In this document: positions 27,728 to 37,134 of the stretch, piece by piece
Numbering within the stretch: position 1 is the stretch's first letter
How the letters are laid out: every line of letters starts with the position of its first letter
NCBI GenBank assembly: GCA_038735125.1
Contig: JAVYNU010000008.1
Span: 32,272 to 96,271, forward strand
Length of the DNA stretch: 64,000 nucleotides
From: Ignisphaera sp.
GTDB lineage: Archaea > Thermoproteota > Thermoprotei_A > Sulfolobales > Ignisphaeraceae
Direction of reading: 5' to 3'
The notes under the pieces: generated by a model
The model's input: only the letters and a program-made list of their open reading frames with translations
Databases searched by the model: none
What the model was told of the DNA's origin: nothing
Position numbers and translations under genes: made by a program

Positions 27728-27840
27728 GCTGAACGTTCAATAAACATAACCAAAATAGCAAAAGCCCTTGAAATATGTTTCAAACTCATTATCGTAATTA
27801 TTTTGAGAAAAACTTATTAATCTTGAAACAGGTTTCAAGA
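27728..27840. promoter_or_regulatory. Divergent promoter between pdxS and the Trp-rich gene, with three dyads
   Basis: TGAACGTTCA (27730-27739) lies about 22 bases upstream of the pdxS ATG. TTGAAATATGTTTCAA (27768-27783) and CTTGAAACAGGTTTCAAG (27822-27839) share the form TTGAAA-N4-TTTCAA, with 55 bases between equivalent points. The second overlaps the expected start region of the plus-strand gene, just after AACTTATTAA (27811-27820, TATA-like). The arrangement suggests one dimeric repressor controlling both directions. Confidence 0.6.
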
Positions 27841-27853
27841 TCTGGCGACAAAA

Positions 27854-28126
27854 ATGAGTTGGTGGTGGAGCCCATACCCAGGGAAAGGGCCGTGGAGCTG
27901 GTTACCACCGCTACTGAGACCAGGTTGGTGGCTGGGCAGGGGATGGTGCTGGTGGCTATGGTGGCCATACGTAACATATTCATATCCATGGCCCTTCCCA
28001 GCAATTCCAGATCCAGAACTTGAACGCAGATACCTCGAGGATATAAAGAGATATCTATCAGATGTTGTCATAAAAGAGATCGATAGAAGGTTAGAGATGC
28101 TTAGAAAAGAACAAACTAATACCTAA
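27854..28126 (+). CDS. Tryptophan-rich small protein (possibly DUF5320-like)
   Basis: 90 residues. The first 55 hold about 14 tryptophans in a Trp/Pro/Gly-rich stretch (SWWWSPYPGKGPWSWLPPLL, then RPGWWLGRGWCWWLWWPY). The last 40 form a charged helix (ELERRYLEDIKRYLSDVVIKEIDRRLEMLRKE). The layout (Gly/aromatic-rich N-terminus, C-terminal coiled helix) recalls archaeal DUF5320 proteins, whose function is unknown. ATG 27854 lies about 15 bases after a perfect dyad and 34 after a TATA-like box, so expression is probably regulated. The coding sense of the C-terminal helix and the composition argue that this is real, although short. Confidence 0.65.
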   Translation: MSWWWSPYPGKGPWSWLPPLLRPGWWLGRGWCWWLWWPYVTYSYPWPFPAIPDPELERRYLEDIKRYLSDVVIKEIDRRLEMLRKEQTNT

Positions 28127-28699
28127 ATTGATACTACATTTTTATCTGACAATTAATCAACAATAAATCCATTTTTGATTTAACATTTAGAACAAACCTC
28201 GTTTTCTCACAACTATTAAAGAACTTCTTTAATAATTTCTTTGAGTAGTAATTAGTAATGCTTGATGCTACTTTTATTTTTCTAATGTAAGTTTTTGAAA
28301 CTCACAAATATTGATGTTTGCAGCTACTAGATGAATATTGAAAAGGATACAATATTCCTAACGTATTTAAAGAATTTTGAATAATGTGACTAACATCTTT
28401 CATGTATAGGGAGTGCAGTTGGGATGATTAGAGGAGTGTTCATAACAGTGTATGCGGAATCAAAGGAACTATAGCTTGTTAGTGAAGCGATCGCTACAAT
28501 TTATGACTTTTAACTTAGTAACATATGTCTCGTGCATCTTCCCCAGGCCTCAATCAAAGAAATAATTTTTAATCTACATATATTATAGCTATTGTGTTTT
28601 TATGCTTTGAACCCTATGTGTATGGCAAATAGTTGACAAAGATGTGAAGTAGGATGTGTAAAGTATCTCTGCGAAGCATACTCTAATGGTGTTCTTGAA
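28127..28699. other. Intergenic, AT-rich; one truncated start
   Basis: No intact gene. At 28424 (+) a frame begins MIRGVFITVYAESKEL, stops at TAG, and continues in the same frame as LVSEAIATIYDF before a second stop. An AT box (TATTTAAAG, about 28364) lies upstream. This may be the stub of a lost gene. No RNA-like GC island was seen. Confidence 0.3.
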
Positions 28700-30398
28700 C
28701 TAGGGCATGAGTTTATGTTTTCTATTTTCTTGGTGTGGCGAATGCGGCTTTATGTAGTGTTTGACCAGCTCGAGTATTACTGTAACTACTGTTGCTAGCC
28801 ATGTGAATAGCGTGGCTAGAGTGTATAGAGGCTCTCTGGGAAGTAGCTTAGAGGTTGTTTCAAGTAGTATATGGATTTGAAGCGCTAGCGCGAGCCCACC
28901 TATGAGGAGATCTAGTGCTTTTCCAAGTGTTTCGCCAAGTCTTTCGGTGGGTATTGTAATATACTTTAAAATGTTGCCAAATAGTACTCTCAAGGTTCTT
29001 ATAAAGACTATCATTATAGCTGTAGACGAGATGATTGCTGAAGCCATGGCAATAAATGGAGGCATGTTATATTTCTCAACAGCGTTCACTACAAGAGAGT
29101 TTGTGTACGTGAATAATAATGTAGATGCTGTAAACCTTATTATTGGTGACAACATAACTGTTGCCACATCCACTCTCTTGACATAGACATCGGCAAGATT
29201 TTTGAAGAAACCAGCTATTTTGGTCGGTGCAATACTCTCGATGTAAATTGTTTTCGTGACTATTCTGGGCGTTGCAACTCCGAATAGCATTATCGTAGTA
29301 AGCACAGCTACTGTAAAACTGTGGATTTAAGCAACACACCCCTCTCTACAAGCATATCCGTAAACACTATACCCATTTCGCTTAGTGGTGTGAGGTACAA
29401 GGCCAAGGTAGCGCTATCAGAGATTCTATAACCTGTAAAGAGTGCTGCTATAAGCAATCCGATTGCTCTAGCCACGTAGGCTACCAACCCAAGCATTACA
29501 CCAACTAGTACTATGTCTAAGCTTTGTCCAGAGCCTATCCCCAGATATAGTTGCGAACCTAGGGAGGTGAAGTATAGTAAAAAGCCCAAGGCTCCTCAAC
29601 CCATTGACCATATCAGCAATGTCATTGAGTTTGAGAAAGGCTGAGAATGAGATCCCTGCTATAAATGCTCCGAAAAGAGGTGGAAGACCAGCCGCTGATG
29701 CTATAGAGGCGAAGAGGATTGCAAAACCAGTGGCCACCACAAACTTGTTTTCCCTATCAGCTATAAACCTTGTTCTACTCAAAAATTTGAGCAAAAACCT
29801 TGAGAGAGCTAGTAAAAGCACTATAAGACCGGCAACAATAATGATTTGGACAAAGGCTTCGAGAGGAATTTTAGATAGTGAAACACCCACAACAAAGAGT
29901 AGTGTGAAGAATGTGAAGTGAAGAAGATCCTCTACACTTGTCTGCATAACAGCTCTAGCATAAAGAGATGGTTTTACATTGGAAAAGGATTTAGACAAAG
30001 CTGCTACAGCCATGCTAGAGCCGTTGATAAGCAGAAGAAATAGGACCATCCTTTCAACATATCCGAACTCAAGTAGCCAAGACAAAAAGCCGCTGAAAAC
30101 CCATAGAATAGCGTATAGTATTAGCTCAGAAGCTACAACACTACGGATATTCTCAACAATTTTGTAAAAACCTATAGAGTTGCCAAGGATGAAAGAAAAT
30201 AAGGTTAGGCCAAGCCACCTCAGAGACTCGCCATAGCTAAGACTAGACACAACATCGATACCAAACCACGTTAAAACAGCCGAGGCCACTACACCACCAA
30301 GGATATACCCAACAACATCAGATAAACCAAACCTTCGAAATAGCCAGGAGAAAAGCGAGCCAGCGACAAGAAGAAAAAATAATCATTGCAACATCCAC
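28700..30398 (-). pseudogene. Monovalent cation:proton antiporter (CPA2/KefB-like), frame broken
   Basis: Pieces of one membrane protein occur in successive frames. The start near 30398/30386 leads to MIIF, then SLFSWLFRRFGLSDVVGYILGG to SAAGLPPLFGAFIAGISFSAFLK, then LLYFTSLGSQLYLGIGSG to LTPLSEMGIVFTDMLVERGV, then MLFGVATPRIVTKTIYIES to the C-terminus. Typical CPA2 motifs are present (GYILGG, GAFIAGISFS, LTPLSEMGIV). The three shifts fall in T runs: T6 near 30375, T5 near 29590 and T4 near 29312, each repairable by a single base. Function if intact would be K+ or Na+/H+ exchange. Sequence error in homopolymers is a real alternative to decay. Confidence 0.75.
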
Positions 30399-30684
30399 AA
30401 GCAACACCTAATACACTATACAGCATCTCTTCTGCGAAACACATTATTGATTTCCAATAACACTAAATTATTAGCTTTTTGCAACTTTTGCTAATTCAAA
30501 ACATCTCTTTGCATGCTAAGAAGACATATAGGAGATCTTCATATTTGATGTTATCAGCAATGGTATTGGGAAATGCGCATGGATTTAAATACAGCAATGG
30601 GTTGTCTTCAACACCAGTTTTTTGATGTGCATAACAATAGTGTCTAAGCAACTGATTGTAATTGACAAAAATTGATGGAATTGC

Positions 30685-32973
30685 TTATGATTCTAGTGCC
30701 TCGCTGAAGTAGTGTTGCCGGTGGTAAACGATTTGTTTCTCGCCTACTATTTTGAATTTTCCTTCTAGCTGTGTATCCTCACTATTTCTACCAACCATTA
30801 CCTTGTATTCTCCGGGCTCTATAACGAGATGCATGTCTCTGTCGTAAAATGCTAAAGCCTCTGTTGGTATTCTAAAGATTATTCTCTTTGATTGCCCAGG
30901 AATTAGATATATCTTTTTGAATCCCTTCAACTCTTTAACAGGTCTTGTTACAGAGGAGAACTCTTTTGATATATATAGCTGGACAACCTCTTTACCTGGC
31001 CTGTTTCCAATGTTCTCTACAGTAACCTCGATCTCCACTACCCCAAATGGTTTAACCTCTGGCGTTTTGATGATAAGGTTGCTATATCTGAATTGTGTGT
31101 AGCTGAGGCCAAACCCAAATGGGAATAGTGGCTTTGCATCCAAGTCTATATAGTCTCTAAATGACGATGGCTTTCTGGAGTAGTATACCGGTACCTGTCC
31201 AACAGATTTTGGTATCGATACAGGGAGCCTCCCACCTGGCTCTGCATCACCGAAAAGTACCTCCGCGATTGCGTTTCCTCCCTCCTCGCCTGGGAGCCAG
31301 GCCTCTACAACAGCATTAACATATGGGAGAATATTCGTTATGGCTAGTGGCCTACCATTTATAAGTATAAGAACTATGGGCTTGCCAGTTTTATGTAACT
31401 CCTTTATCAGCTCCTCTTGAACTCCTGGGAGCTTTAGATCACTTCTATCAACACCTTCACCAGTGGTATGCTGCAACTCTTTCCGATTTAGTCCAAACCA
31501 TGCAGGGTCCAAACCGCTTTTCTCACCCATTACAGCCACTATAACATCTGCTTCTCTAGCCGCTTTCAATGCCTCCTCGAAGCCACTTTTATCTTCTGAG
31601 GCAATGTCACAACCCTTAGCATACAAAACCTTAGTGTCTTTCGAGACCTTGTTTATTATCCCCTCCAAAACTGTTACGACCTTTACAGATGTTGTATTTC
31701 TTGCTAGATGTGCATCATAGTGATAGTCTCCCAACATATTCCTAGGCTCGTTTGCATTTGGTCCTATAACAGCTATGGTTCTTAGATTCTTTGGTAGTGG
31801 CAGAATTCCATCGTTTTTGAGAAGAACTATAGACTCTATAGCAGCCTCCAAAGCTAGTTTCCTATGTTCTGGGTTATCAAACGTTTCAGGTACTTTAGAT
31901 TCGTCAACAAATGGATTATCTAATAACCCTAGAAGGGCCTTGACCATCAAAACCCGTTTAACTGCTCTATCAAGAAGGGATTCTGATATAACTCCATCTT
32001 TAACAGCTCTGATTACCTCATCGAAACATAGAATATCTGGGAATATAATGTCTACACCAGCCTCTAGAGCGGTTTTTACTGCCTCTACACAGTCCTTTGC
32101 AACTTTGTGAATTGTGTTGAGTTGTCTAACAGCATCGTAATCAGATACAACAATTCCCTTGAATCCCCATGAATCCCTTAACACATCTGTTAAGAGCCAT
32201 TTGTTTGCATGGCATGGAACACCATCTATTTCATGATATGCAGGCATCACTGAAAGAGCTCCACCTACCTTAATACCAACTTCGAATGTGTATAGATGCT
32301 GTTCCATAAATTCCCTTAAGCCTATGTGTACAACCCCTATGTTTCTCCCACCCTCTGGAAAACCATGCCCTGCAAAATGCTTTGTAGTAGCGACAACACC
32401 TTTCGAAATTTCTTCTCCTTGAAGTCCTCTAATATATGCTAAGCCAATTGCGGATACAAGATATGGATCTTCGCCATACGTCTCTTCACATCTTCCCCAG
32501 CGAGGATCTCTACAAAGATCTAAAACAGGAGAGAGACAATGCCTTGACCCAACTGATATGACCTGCTCTCTTATGGCTGAAGCAACTCGGTATACAAGTT
32601 CTGGATACCATGTCGAAGCCAATGCTATTGCCTGTGGAAATACTGTTGCTGTTGAAGCAAGTAACCCAGCTAAACACTCTTCATGGACTATTGCTGGTAT
32701 ACCAAGTCTTGTTTTCTCAACAAGAAATCTCTGAATAGTGTTAATGATCCTAGCTGCTTCTTTAGGCTTAAAGCCTATATGAGAACCGCATACCCTAGTT
32801 ATCTCGCCAATACCATACCTAAGAAGTTGCCTAGCCTTCTCTTCAGAGAACTCCCTCCCGTCTAATAATTTGTCGACAGGAATAGACTGTATTTGCGCAA
32901 CCTTCTCCTCAACGGTCATTTTCTTTAGTAGGTCATTTATTCTCTTCTCAAAAGCTCTTGTATCAATACTCAT
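30685..32973 (-). CDS. GH3 family beta-glycosidase
   Basis: 762 residues: GH3 N-terminal TIM barrel (VEEKVAQIQSIPVDKLL, KHFAGHGFPEGGRNIG), nucleophile Asp in GFKGIVVSDYDAVRQL, the C-terminal alpha/beta domain, and a fibronectin-III-like tail (IEVTVENIGNRPGKEVVQLYI). There is no signal peptide, so it is a cytoplasmic enzyme acting on imported oligosaccharides (beta-glucosides or xylosides). The neighbouring sugar and Opp-type transporters fit this. ATG 32973 with GTGATC just upstream is preferred to GTG 32982. An AT box (AGCTTAAAAATGG) lies near 33010. Confidence 0.92.
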   Translation of the reverse strand: MSIDTRAFEKRINDLLKKMTVEEKVAQIQSIPVDKLLDGREFSEEKARQLLRYGIGEITRVCGSHIGFKPKEAARIINTIQRFLVEKTRLGIPAIVHEECLAGLLASTATVFPQAIALASTWYPELVYRVASAIREQVISVGSRHCLSPVLDLCRDPRWGRCEETYGEDPYLVSAIGLAYIRGLQGEEISKGVVATTKHFAGHGFPEGGRNIGVVHIGLREFMEQHLYTFEVGIKVGGALSVMPAYHEIDGVPCHANKWLLTDVLRDSWGFKGIVVSDYDAVRQLNTIHKVAKDCVEAVKTALEAGVDIIFPDILCFDEVIRAVKDGVISESLLDRAVKRVLMVKALLGLLDNPFVDESKVPETFDNPEHRKLALEAAIESIVLLKNDGILPLPKNLRTIAVIGPNANEPRNMLGDYHYDAHLARNTTSVKVVTVLEGIINKVSKDTKVLYAKGCDIASEDKSGFEEALKAAREADVIVAVMGEKSGLDPAWFGLNRKELQHTTGEGVDRSDLKLPGVQEELIKELHKTGKPIVLILINGRPLAITNILPYVNAVVEAWLPGEEGGNAIAEVLFGDAEPGGRLPVSIPKSVGQVPVYYSRKPSSFRDYIDLDAKPLFPFGFGLSYTQFRYSNLIIKTPEVKPFGVVEIEVTVENIGNRPGKEVVQLYISKEFSSVTRPVKELKGFKKIYLIPGQSKRIIFRIPTEALAFYDRDMHLVIEPGEYKVMVGRNSEDTQLEGKFKIVGEKQIVYHRQHYFSEALES

Positions 32974-33255
32974 GCAGATCACATAAAGTTCAAAATATCC
33001 TCGCCATTTTTAAGCTTTGTGAGCAATAGCTATTTGCTTCTCTTTCTAATGTACCTGACCTCAAAACCCATAACAATATACGTTATATATGCTCTCCTGC
33101 TTCTGAAAACCTTGCCACGACGTTCACATATGTAAACCAAGGCTCTCTACTATATAATATTAAAGAGGTTTAAAATGTTTGTACTCTGTCATGCTTTTGC
33201 CATGCCAAAATTAATAAAGAAGTTTTGAAGTTTCCAGATTTAGTATCTACAAAAA

Positions 33256-33366
33256 TTGAAACTAACAGCAGTCTCATTAGCGCTAAGCATCATAGCAACT
33301 AGTATAGTTGCTATTGTCATAAACCTAATTCTCCTCTTTAAATTTCATGTTCATGATTGTAATTAA
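33256..33366 (+). CDS. Possible single-helix membrane microprotein
   Basis: A 36-codon frame starting TTG: KLTAVSLALSIIATSIVAIV and NLILLFKFHVHDCN. It is one clean hydrophobic helix with a basic first residue. No strong ribosome site is visible and no homologue was recognised. It is the only coding-like signal in the 33.0-33.4 kb gap. Confidence 0.25.
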   Translation: MKLTAVSLALSIIATSIVAIVINLILLFKFHVHDCN

Positions 33367-33418
33367 ATAAAATATTAAGATAAAATGAAAAATCATGGAA
33401 TTGGATACTGATGCTAAA

Positions 33419-33973
33419 TTATATCTTCTCAGATTCCTCAATAATTTTCCTAATCTCTGTAAGATTCTCAACAACCCTCTCTATACCTGTGCCAACAGAT
33501 TTTAGACGAGATCTCAAATCCTCTATCCTACTTTTCAACATAGCATTTTCTTTCTTAAGCCCCTCAACCTCTCTACTAAGCTTCGCAACCTCCTCAGGTT
33601 TTGCAGACTCTACAACAGGAATCGAAAGCTTCAGCTCACCTCTCACAAGCATTTCATAAGTTTCCTTAACTAGCCTACCAGCCTTTGTCTCTCCCCTCAA
33701 ATGCTTCCTAATTGTCATCTCTGTTCTCCCAAGCTCTTCAGCTATTCTGTTTATTGGATAACCCGCTTTATCCATTGCTAGAGCTGCAGCCGCGACTGCT
33801 AAGCTGTCTAACCAGGTGGTGAACTCCTCGCCAGATAGAATCGTTTGAACAACATCTGATCTAAACATCGTCCCTATTATCAGCGCTGTTTCAAGTTGTT
33901 TTATCTCTCTTCTTGATAGCGGTGTCACAGGTATTTCAATAGGTATAGAAATTTCTTTGACAGGCAGAGACAT
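33419..33973 (-). CDS. HTH regulator-like protein with C-terminal coiled coil
   Basis: 184 residues. The middle holds a helix-turn-helix (YPINRIAEELGRTEMTIRKHL, residues about 90-112), and the C-terminal 60 residues form a heptad coiled coil (VAKLSREVEGLKKENAMLKS...). The N-terminus (PIEIPVTPLSRREIKQLETALIIGT) is conserved-looking but unassigned. It lies 45 bases downstream of nrdD on the same strand, suggesting co-transcription and perhaps control of deoxynucleotide synthesis. That link is inference. Confidence 0.7.
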   Translation of the reverse strand: MSLPVKEISIPIEIPVTPLSRREIKQLETALIIGTMFRSDVVQTILSGEEFTTWLDSLAVAAAALAMDKAGYPINRIAEELGRTEMTIRKHLRGETKAGRLVKETYEMLVRGELKLSIPVVESAKPEEVAKLSREVEGLKKENAMLKSRIEDLRSRLKSVGTGIERVVENLTEIRKIIEESEKI

Positions 33974-34018
33974 TCTGACTCACCACGGAGTATATTCTTG
34001 TAGATAGAATTAAAAGTT

Positions 34019-35923
34019 TTAGATCATCTCAATGATTTCTCTAGACATATCTCTTCTCACATTGAACTCTGCTACTCTTCCGCTGTTCCATGCTTTCACA
34101 GGTCTGTAGTACCCCACTATTCTGCTCCACATGTCTAGTGGCTTTCCACAGCTTGGGCATTTAGATGCTCTTCCAACTGTTCTGTAGCCGCAGTATGGGC
34201 AGACAGCAACTGTTGGTGTTATAGACATGTATACTATGTCCGTGTCTCTGAGTGTTCTAGTCACAAACTTTGCCACTGCTTCTGGCGGTAGCTCTCTATC
34301 CACGAATATGTGCTTTATTACACCACCTGTGAATAGCTTTTGGCATTTGGACTCTATCTCTAGTTGCCATCTCAGATGGAGTGTTGTGTATGGTGGTGTT
34401 AGCTGGTTTGTGTAGAATGGTGCTTTTCTTCCATCTATTTCACCAACTGGTATGTATGCCGATAGGTCTTCTGATGTGTCCAGATTCTTTGCAAATTCTA
34501 TGTCTTTCCATGCAAGTTTGACACCAAGCGTCTCCCCTGGAACCTCCTCGACGTTGTAGAGGACGTTGTCCTCTTCCTCAAACTCTGAGAGCCTCTTGTT
34601 GATGTAGCTTAGAATGTCGCTGTAAAGCTTCACTATCTTCGGTATGTTGCTTGGCTGTGCATTGAACCAGAAGAACGGGTCTCCAAGCATTATAGAGACG
34701 TATTCAGCCATTCCAATGACTCCTATGGTGTTGTAGTAGAATTTGAATGGGTCTACAGGATCTATGTACTCTCTCGTCATTGGGTACATACCCATCGCAA
34801 AGAGCTTTTGATACCTTGCCCTAAACCACATGAGGGTTGCCCTAGAGATTTCTAGGAGCTGGTCGAGCTTGTCAAACATTTTAGAGTCGTCGGATGTCCT
34901 TGCAATCATTGCAAGTCTAGGGAGGTTGATGACGACAACGTTTACAGAGCCTACAGATGGTGGCATGTCCCAAACACCTTTTGCTTGATGCAAAACCTCT
35001 CTAACCCTACCCATGTCTGATAGAAGCCTGCAGCAGAAGCTAAATATGTCCTCAGCCCTAGTGTTATAGCCGTTTAGGAAGTACATCTGACCTGTTTTCG
35101 CAATCATTGTCCAGTATGCTCTCCAGAGCTCTGGGTCACCATCGAGAATTTTCTCCATATCTCTGTTCATAATGGTTGTCGGTATCGGGAATGTAAATGG
35201 CTGGTGAACAGCATCGCCCTCAGCAAAAACCTCTGCAAAGGCCTTTACAACCAGCTTAGCCTCGTCCAAAAAGCTCTCATAGGTTTCTGGAGCGGATAGC
35301 CTGAATTTTTGATCAGATGCAGGAATTGGCTGGTTCATGTAGAACCTGTTGCTAACAGCGAAGACAACGTTTGAGAATGGACTCTGACCACTCTTAAGAG
35401 GATAGTTCAAGTTGTAGACAAATCTCTGAATATTCTGCTTTGCTGATTTGTAGTCTAAGCTGTCTCTTCTTATGAATGGTGATAACACAACATCTATGCC
35501 GTAGAGACCAACAGCACCTGTCCTCTCCTGGCTAAAGATATAAACAGCATTCACAAGCTGGTCAACAGCAGAATCAAGATGCTTAGGCGGCCTAGAGACG
35601 ACGGTGGGCGTTCTAAGACCCTTTTCAATTATTAGCCTAGAATCAAGTCCTCCACAATAAGGCCTTGTGATTGAACCATCTCTAAGCTTGTAAATATATA
35701 CCCAGCCCTCTTCATGCAGAATCAAAGATGATTTTGGAAGAAGCCTCTGAGCCTCCTCATAGATTGCCGAGCCCAGTACATGAGCCATCAAACCAGATAT
35801 AGATATCGGAACATTGGCGTTGTCCCTAACAGCCCACTCCGAACCATTCAAATACTCCTCTATTAGAGACTGCCTAGACACTTCAATACACCTTAGCATT
35901 AGTTGTTTTTTGCATACATTCAT
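34019..35923 (-). CDS. nrdD: Anaerobic ribonucleoside-triphosphate reductase (NrdD)
   Basis: 634 residues of class III ribonucleotide reductase: ten-stranded barrel segments (YCGGLDSRLIIEKGL, NYPLKSGQSPFSNVVFAV), a zinc site near the C-terminus (CPYCG and CPSCG), and the glycyl-radical loop RIVGYYRPVKAWNSGR. No N-terminal ATP-cone is obvious, which is unusual since many NrdD proteins carry one. The required radical-SAM activase (NrdG) is not in the window, so it must be elsewhere. It makes dNTP precursors anaerobically. Confidence 0.93.
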   Translation of the reverse strand: MNVCKKQLMLRCIEVSRQSLIEEYLNGSEWAVRDNANVPISISGLMAHVLGSAIYEEAQRLLPKSSLILHEEGWVYIYKLRDGSITRPYCGGLDSRLIIEKGLRTPTVVSRPPKHLDSAVDQLVNAVYIFSQERTGAVGLYGIDVVLSPFIRRDSLDYKSAKQNIQRFVYNLNYPLKSGQSPFSNVVFAVSNRFYMNQPIPASDQKFRLSAPETYESFLDEAKLVVKAFAEVFAEGDAVHQPFTFPIPTTIMNRDMEKILDGDPELWRAYWTMIAKTGQMYFLNGYNTRAEDIFSFCCRLLSDMGRVREVLHQAKGVWDMPPSVGSVNVVVINLPRLAMIARTSDDSKMFDKLDQLLEISRATLMWFRARYQKLFAMGMYPMTREYIDPVDPFKFYYNTIGVIGMAEYVSIMLGDPFFWFNAQPSNIPKIVKLYSDILSYINKRLSEFEEEDNVLYNVEEVPGETLGVKLAWKDIEFAKNLDTSEDLSAYIPVGEIDGRKAPFYTNQLTPPYTTLHLRWQLEIESKCQKLFTGGVIKHIFVDRELPPEAVAKFVTRTLRDTDIVYMSITPTVAVCPYCGYRTVGRASKCPSCGKPLDMWSRIVGYYRPVKAWNSGRVAEFNVRRDMSREIIEMI

Positions 35924-36112
35924 TTTGTTCTACATTCATAATTACCCCCAGTTGCTTTCAACATGACCATAGTAATATCCTAGTATTATAGAGAATTGTA
36001 GGGGTTATTATTCAAGAGAGCTTACCGAATCTATAATTCATTTCAAAATCTAAAACCATCAACATATTTTTAAATTAAAAGAAAAAGAATTGTTATGAAA
36101 ATGATGGTAAAG

Positions 36113-36334
36113 CTACATGCCTTCCCTAATTTCTTTTCTAATTCTATGAATAATTGCATAAATCCCTGCGATTGTTATAGTCATTAGCATACATGTTAAT
36201 TGCATTGTGAATCCATAGTCTCCTTTAGATAAGTAGTAAACTATGACAATAATTTCTAAGATAAAAGCCCATATTAATATTGTTAAAAAATATCTATGTT
36301 GCTCTGCAGCTATGCTCACTATTCCCACTTCCAC
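36113..36334 (-). CDS. Small two-helix membrane protein
   Basis: 73 residues with two hydrophobic segments (FLTILIWAFILEIIVIVYYL and TCMLMTITIAGIYAIIH) and a basic tail. It overlaps the end of the OppF gene by 16 bases, implying translational coupling. Unrecognised; it may assist the transporter. Confidence 0.55.
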   Translation of the reverse strand: MEVGIVSIAAEQHRYFLTILIWAFILEIIVIVYYLSKGDYGFTMQLTCMLMTITIAGIYAIIHRIRKEIREGM

Positions 36335-37122
36335 TTCCTATAAAGTGTTGGAACACTACTCAATAAGAGCTTTGTATATTCGTGCTTTGGACTCTTAACT
36401 ATCTCATCCGGAGGTCCTTCATCAACTATTTTACCTTTGTACATAACAAGGATTCTATCAGATACGTAATATGCTAGTCCCATGTCATGTGTTATAAATA
36501 CTGTGGATGTTCCATAGTCATCTCGCAAATTCATGAATAATTTTATTATCGCTCCTCTCATTGAAGCATCTATCATTGATACCGGCTCATCAGCTAATAT
36601 AAGCTTTGGCTTTAGAAGCCAGCAACGCGCAATCATGAGCCTTTGTCTCTGGCCTCCTGAAAGCTGGTGGGGATATTTCCCAAGCACATCATCAGGCACA
36701 AGCCCTACATATGATAGTGCTTCTCTAACAAGTTTTTTACCCTCATTAGATCTCGGATCTATGCCTATTAGATTCAGAGCCTGGTTCAAAACTCTATCAA
36801 CAGTGTAAAATGAATTATAACTTGCGTAAGGATCTTGAAAGACAGCATGAACTTTTTTCCAATAGTCCCTTAACTCGTCTTTCGAATTTATCTCTCTCCA
36901 TATATCCTTTCCCTGAAACTTTACAACACCACTTGTTGGTGGCAACAGCCTCAGAAGAATTTTTGCAGTTGTTGTTTTTCCTGAACCACTCTCCCCAACA
37001 AGTGAAACTATTTCTCCTTCTCTGATGTCAAAAGATACATTATCAACTGCAACAATCCTTCTCTTTCTTATAAACCCTGCCTCATATACCTTTGTCAAGC
37101 CTCTAACTTCAACTAGGGGCAT
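36319..37122 (-). CDS. OppF/DppF-type ABC transporter ATPase
   Basis: 267 residues: Walker A GESGSGKTTTAKILLRLL, Q-loop VFQDPYASYN (Opp-type), signature LSGGQRQRLMIARC, Walker B LILADEPVSMID, H-loop FITHD. It pairs with OppD directly upstream (12-base gap). The matching permeases and binding protein are absent from the window, so the pair is orphaned here. Confidence 0.93.
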   Translation of the reverse strand: MPLVEVRGLTKVYEAGFIRKRRIVAVDNVSFDIREGEIVSLVGESGSGKTTTAKILLRLLPPTSGVVKFQGKDIWREINSKDELRDYWKKVHAVFQDPYASYNSFYTVDRVLNQALNLIGIDPRSNEGKKLVREALSYVGLVPDDVLGKYPHQLSGGQRQRLMIARCWLLKPKLILADEPVSMIDASMRGAIIKLFMNLRDDYGTSTVFITHDMGLAYYVSDRILVMYKGKIVDEGPPDEIVKSPKHEYTKLLLSSVPTLYRKWKWE

Positions 37123-37134
37123 TTATCATCACCC

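Noticed and set aside
27708..27761. Longer pdxS start at 27761
   Set aside because: The extra codons run through the promoter dyad TGAACGTTCA and match no PdxS sequence.
27775..28071. Other frames (plus and minus) over the Trp-rich gene
   Set aside because: Only the frame at 27854 has a suitable promoter distance and a sensible charged helix at its end; the others are low-complexity shadows.
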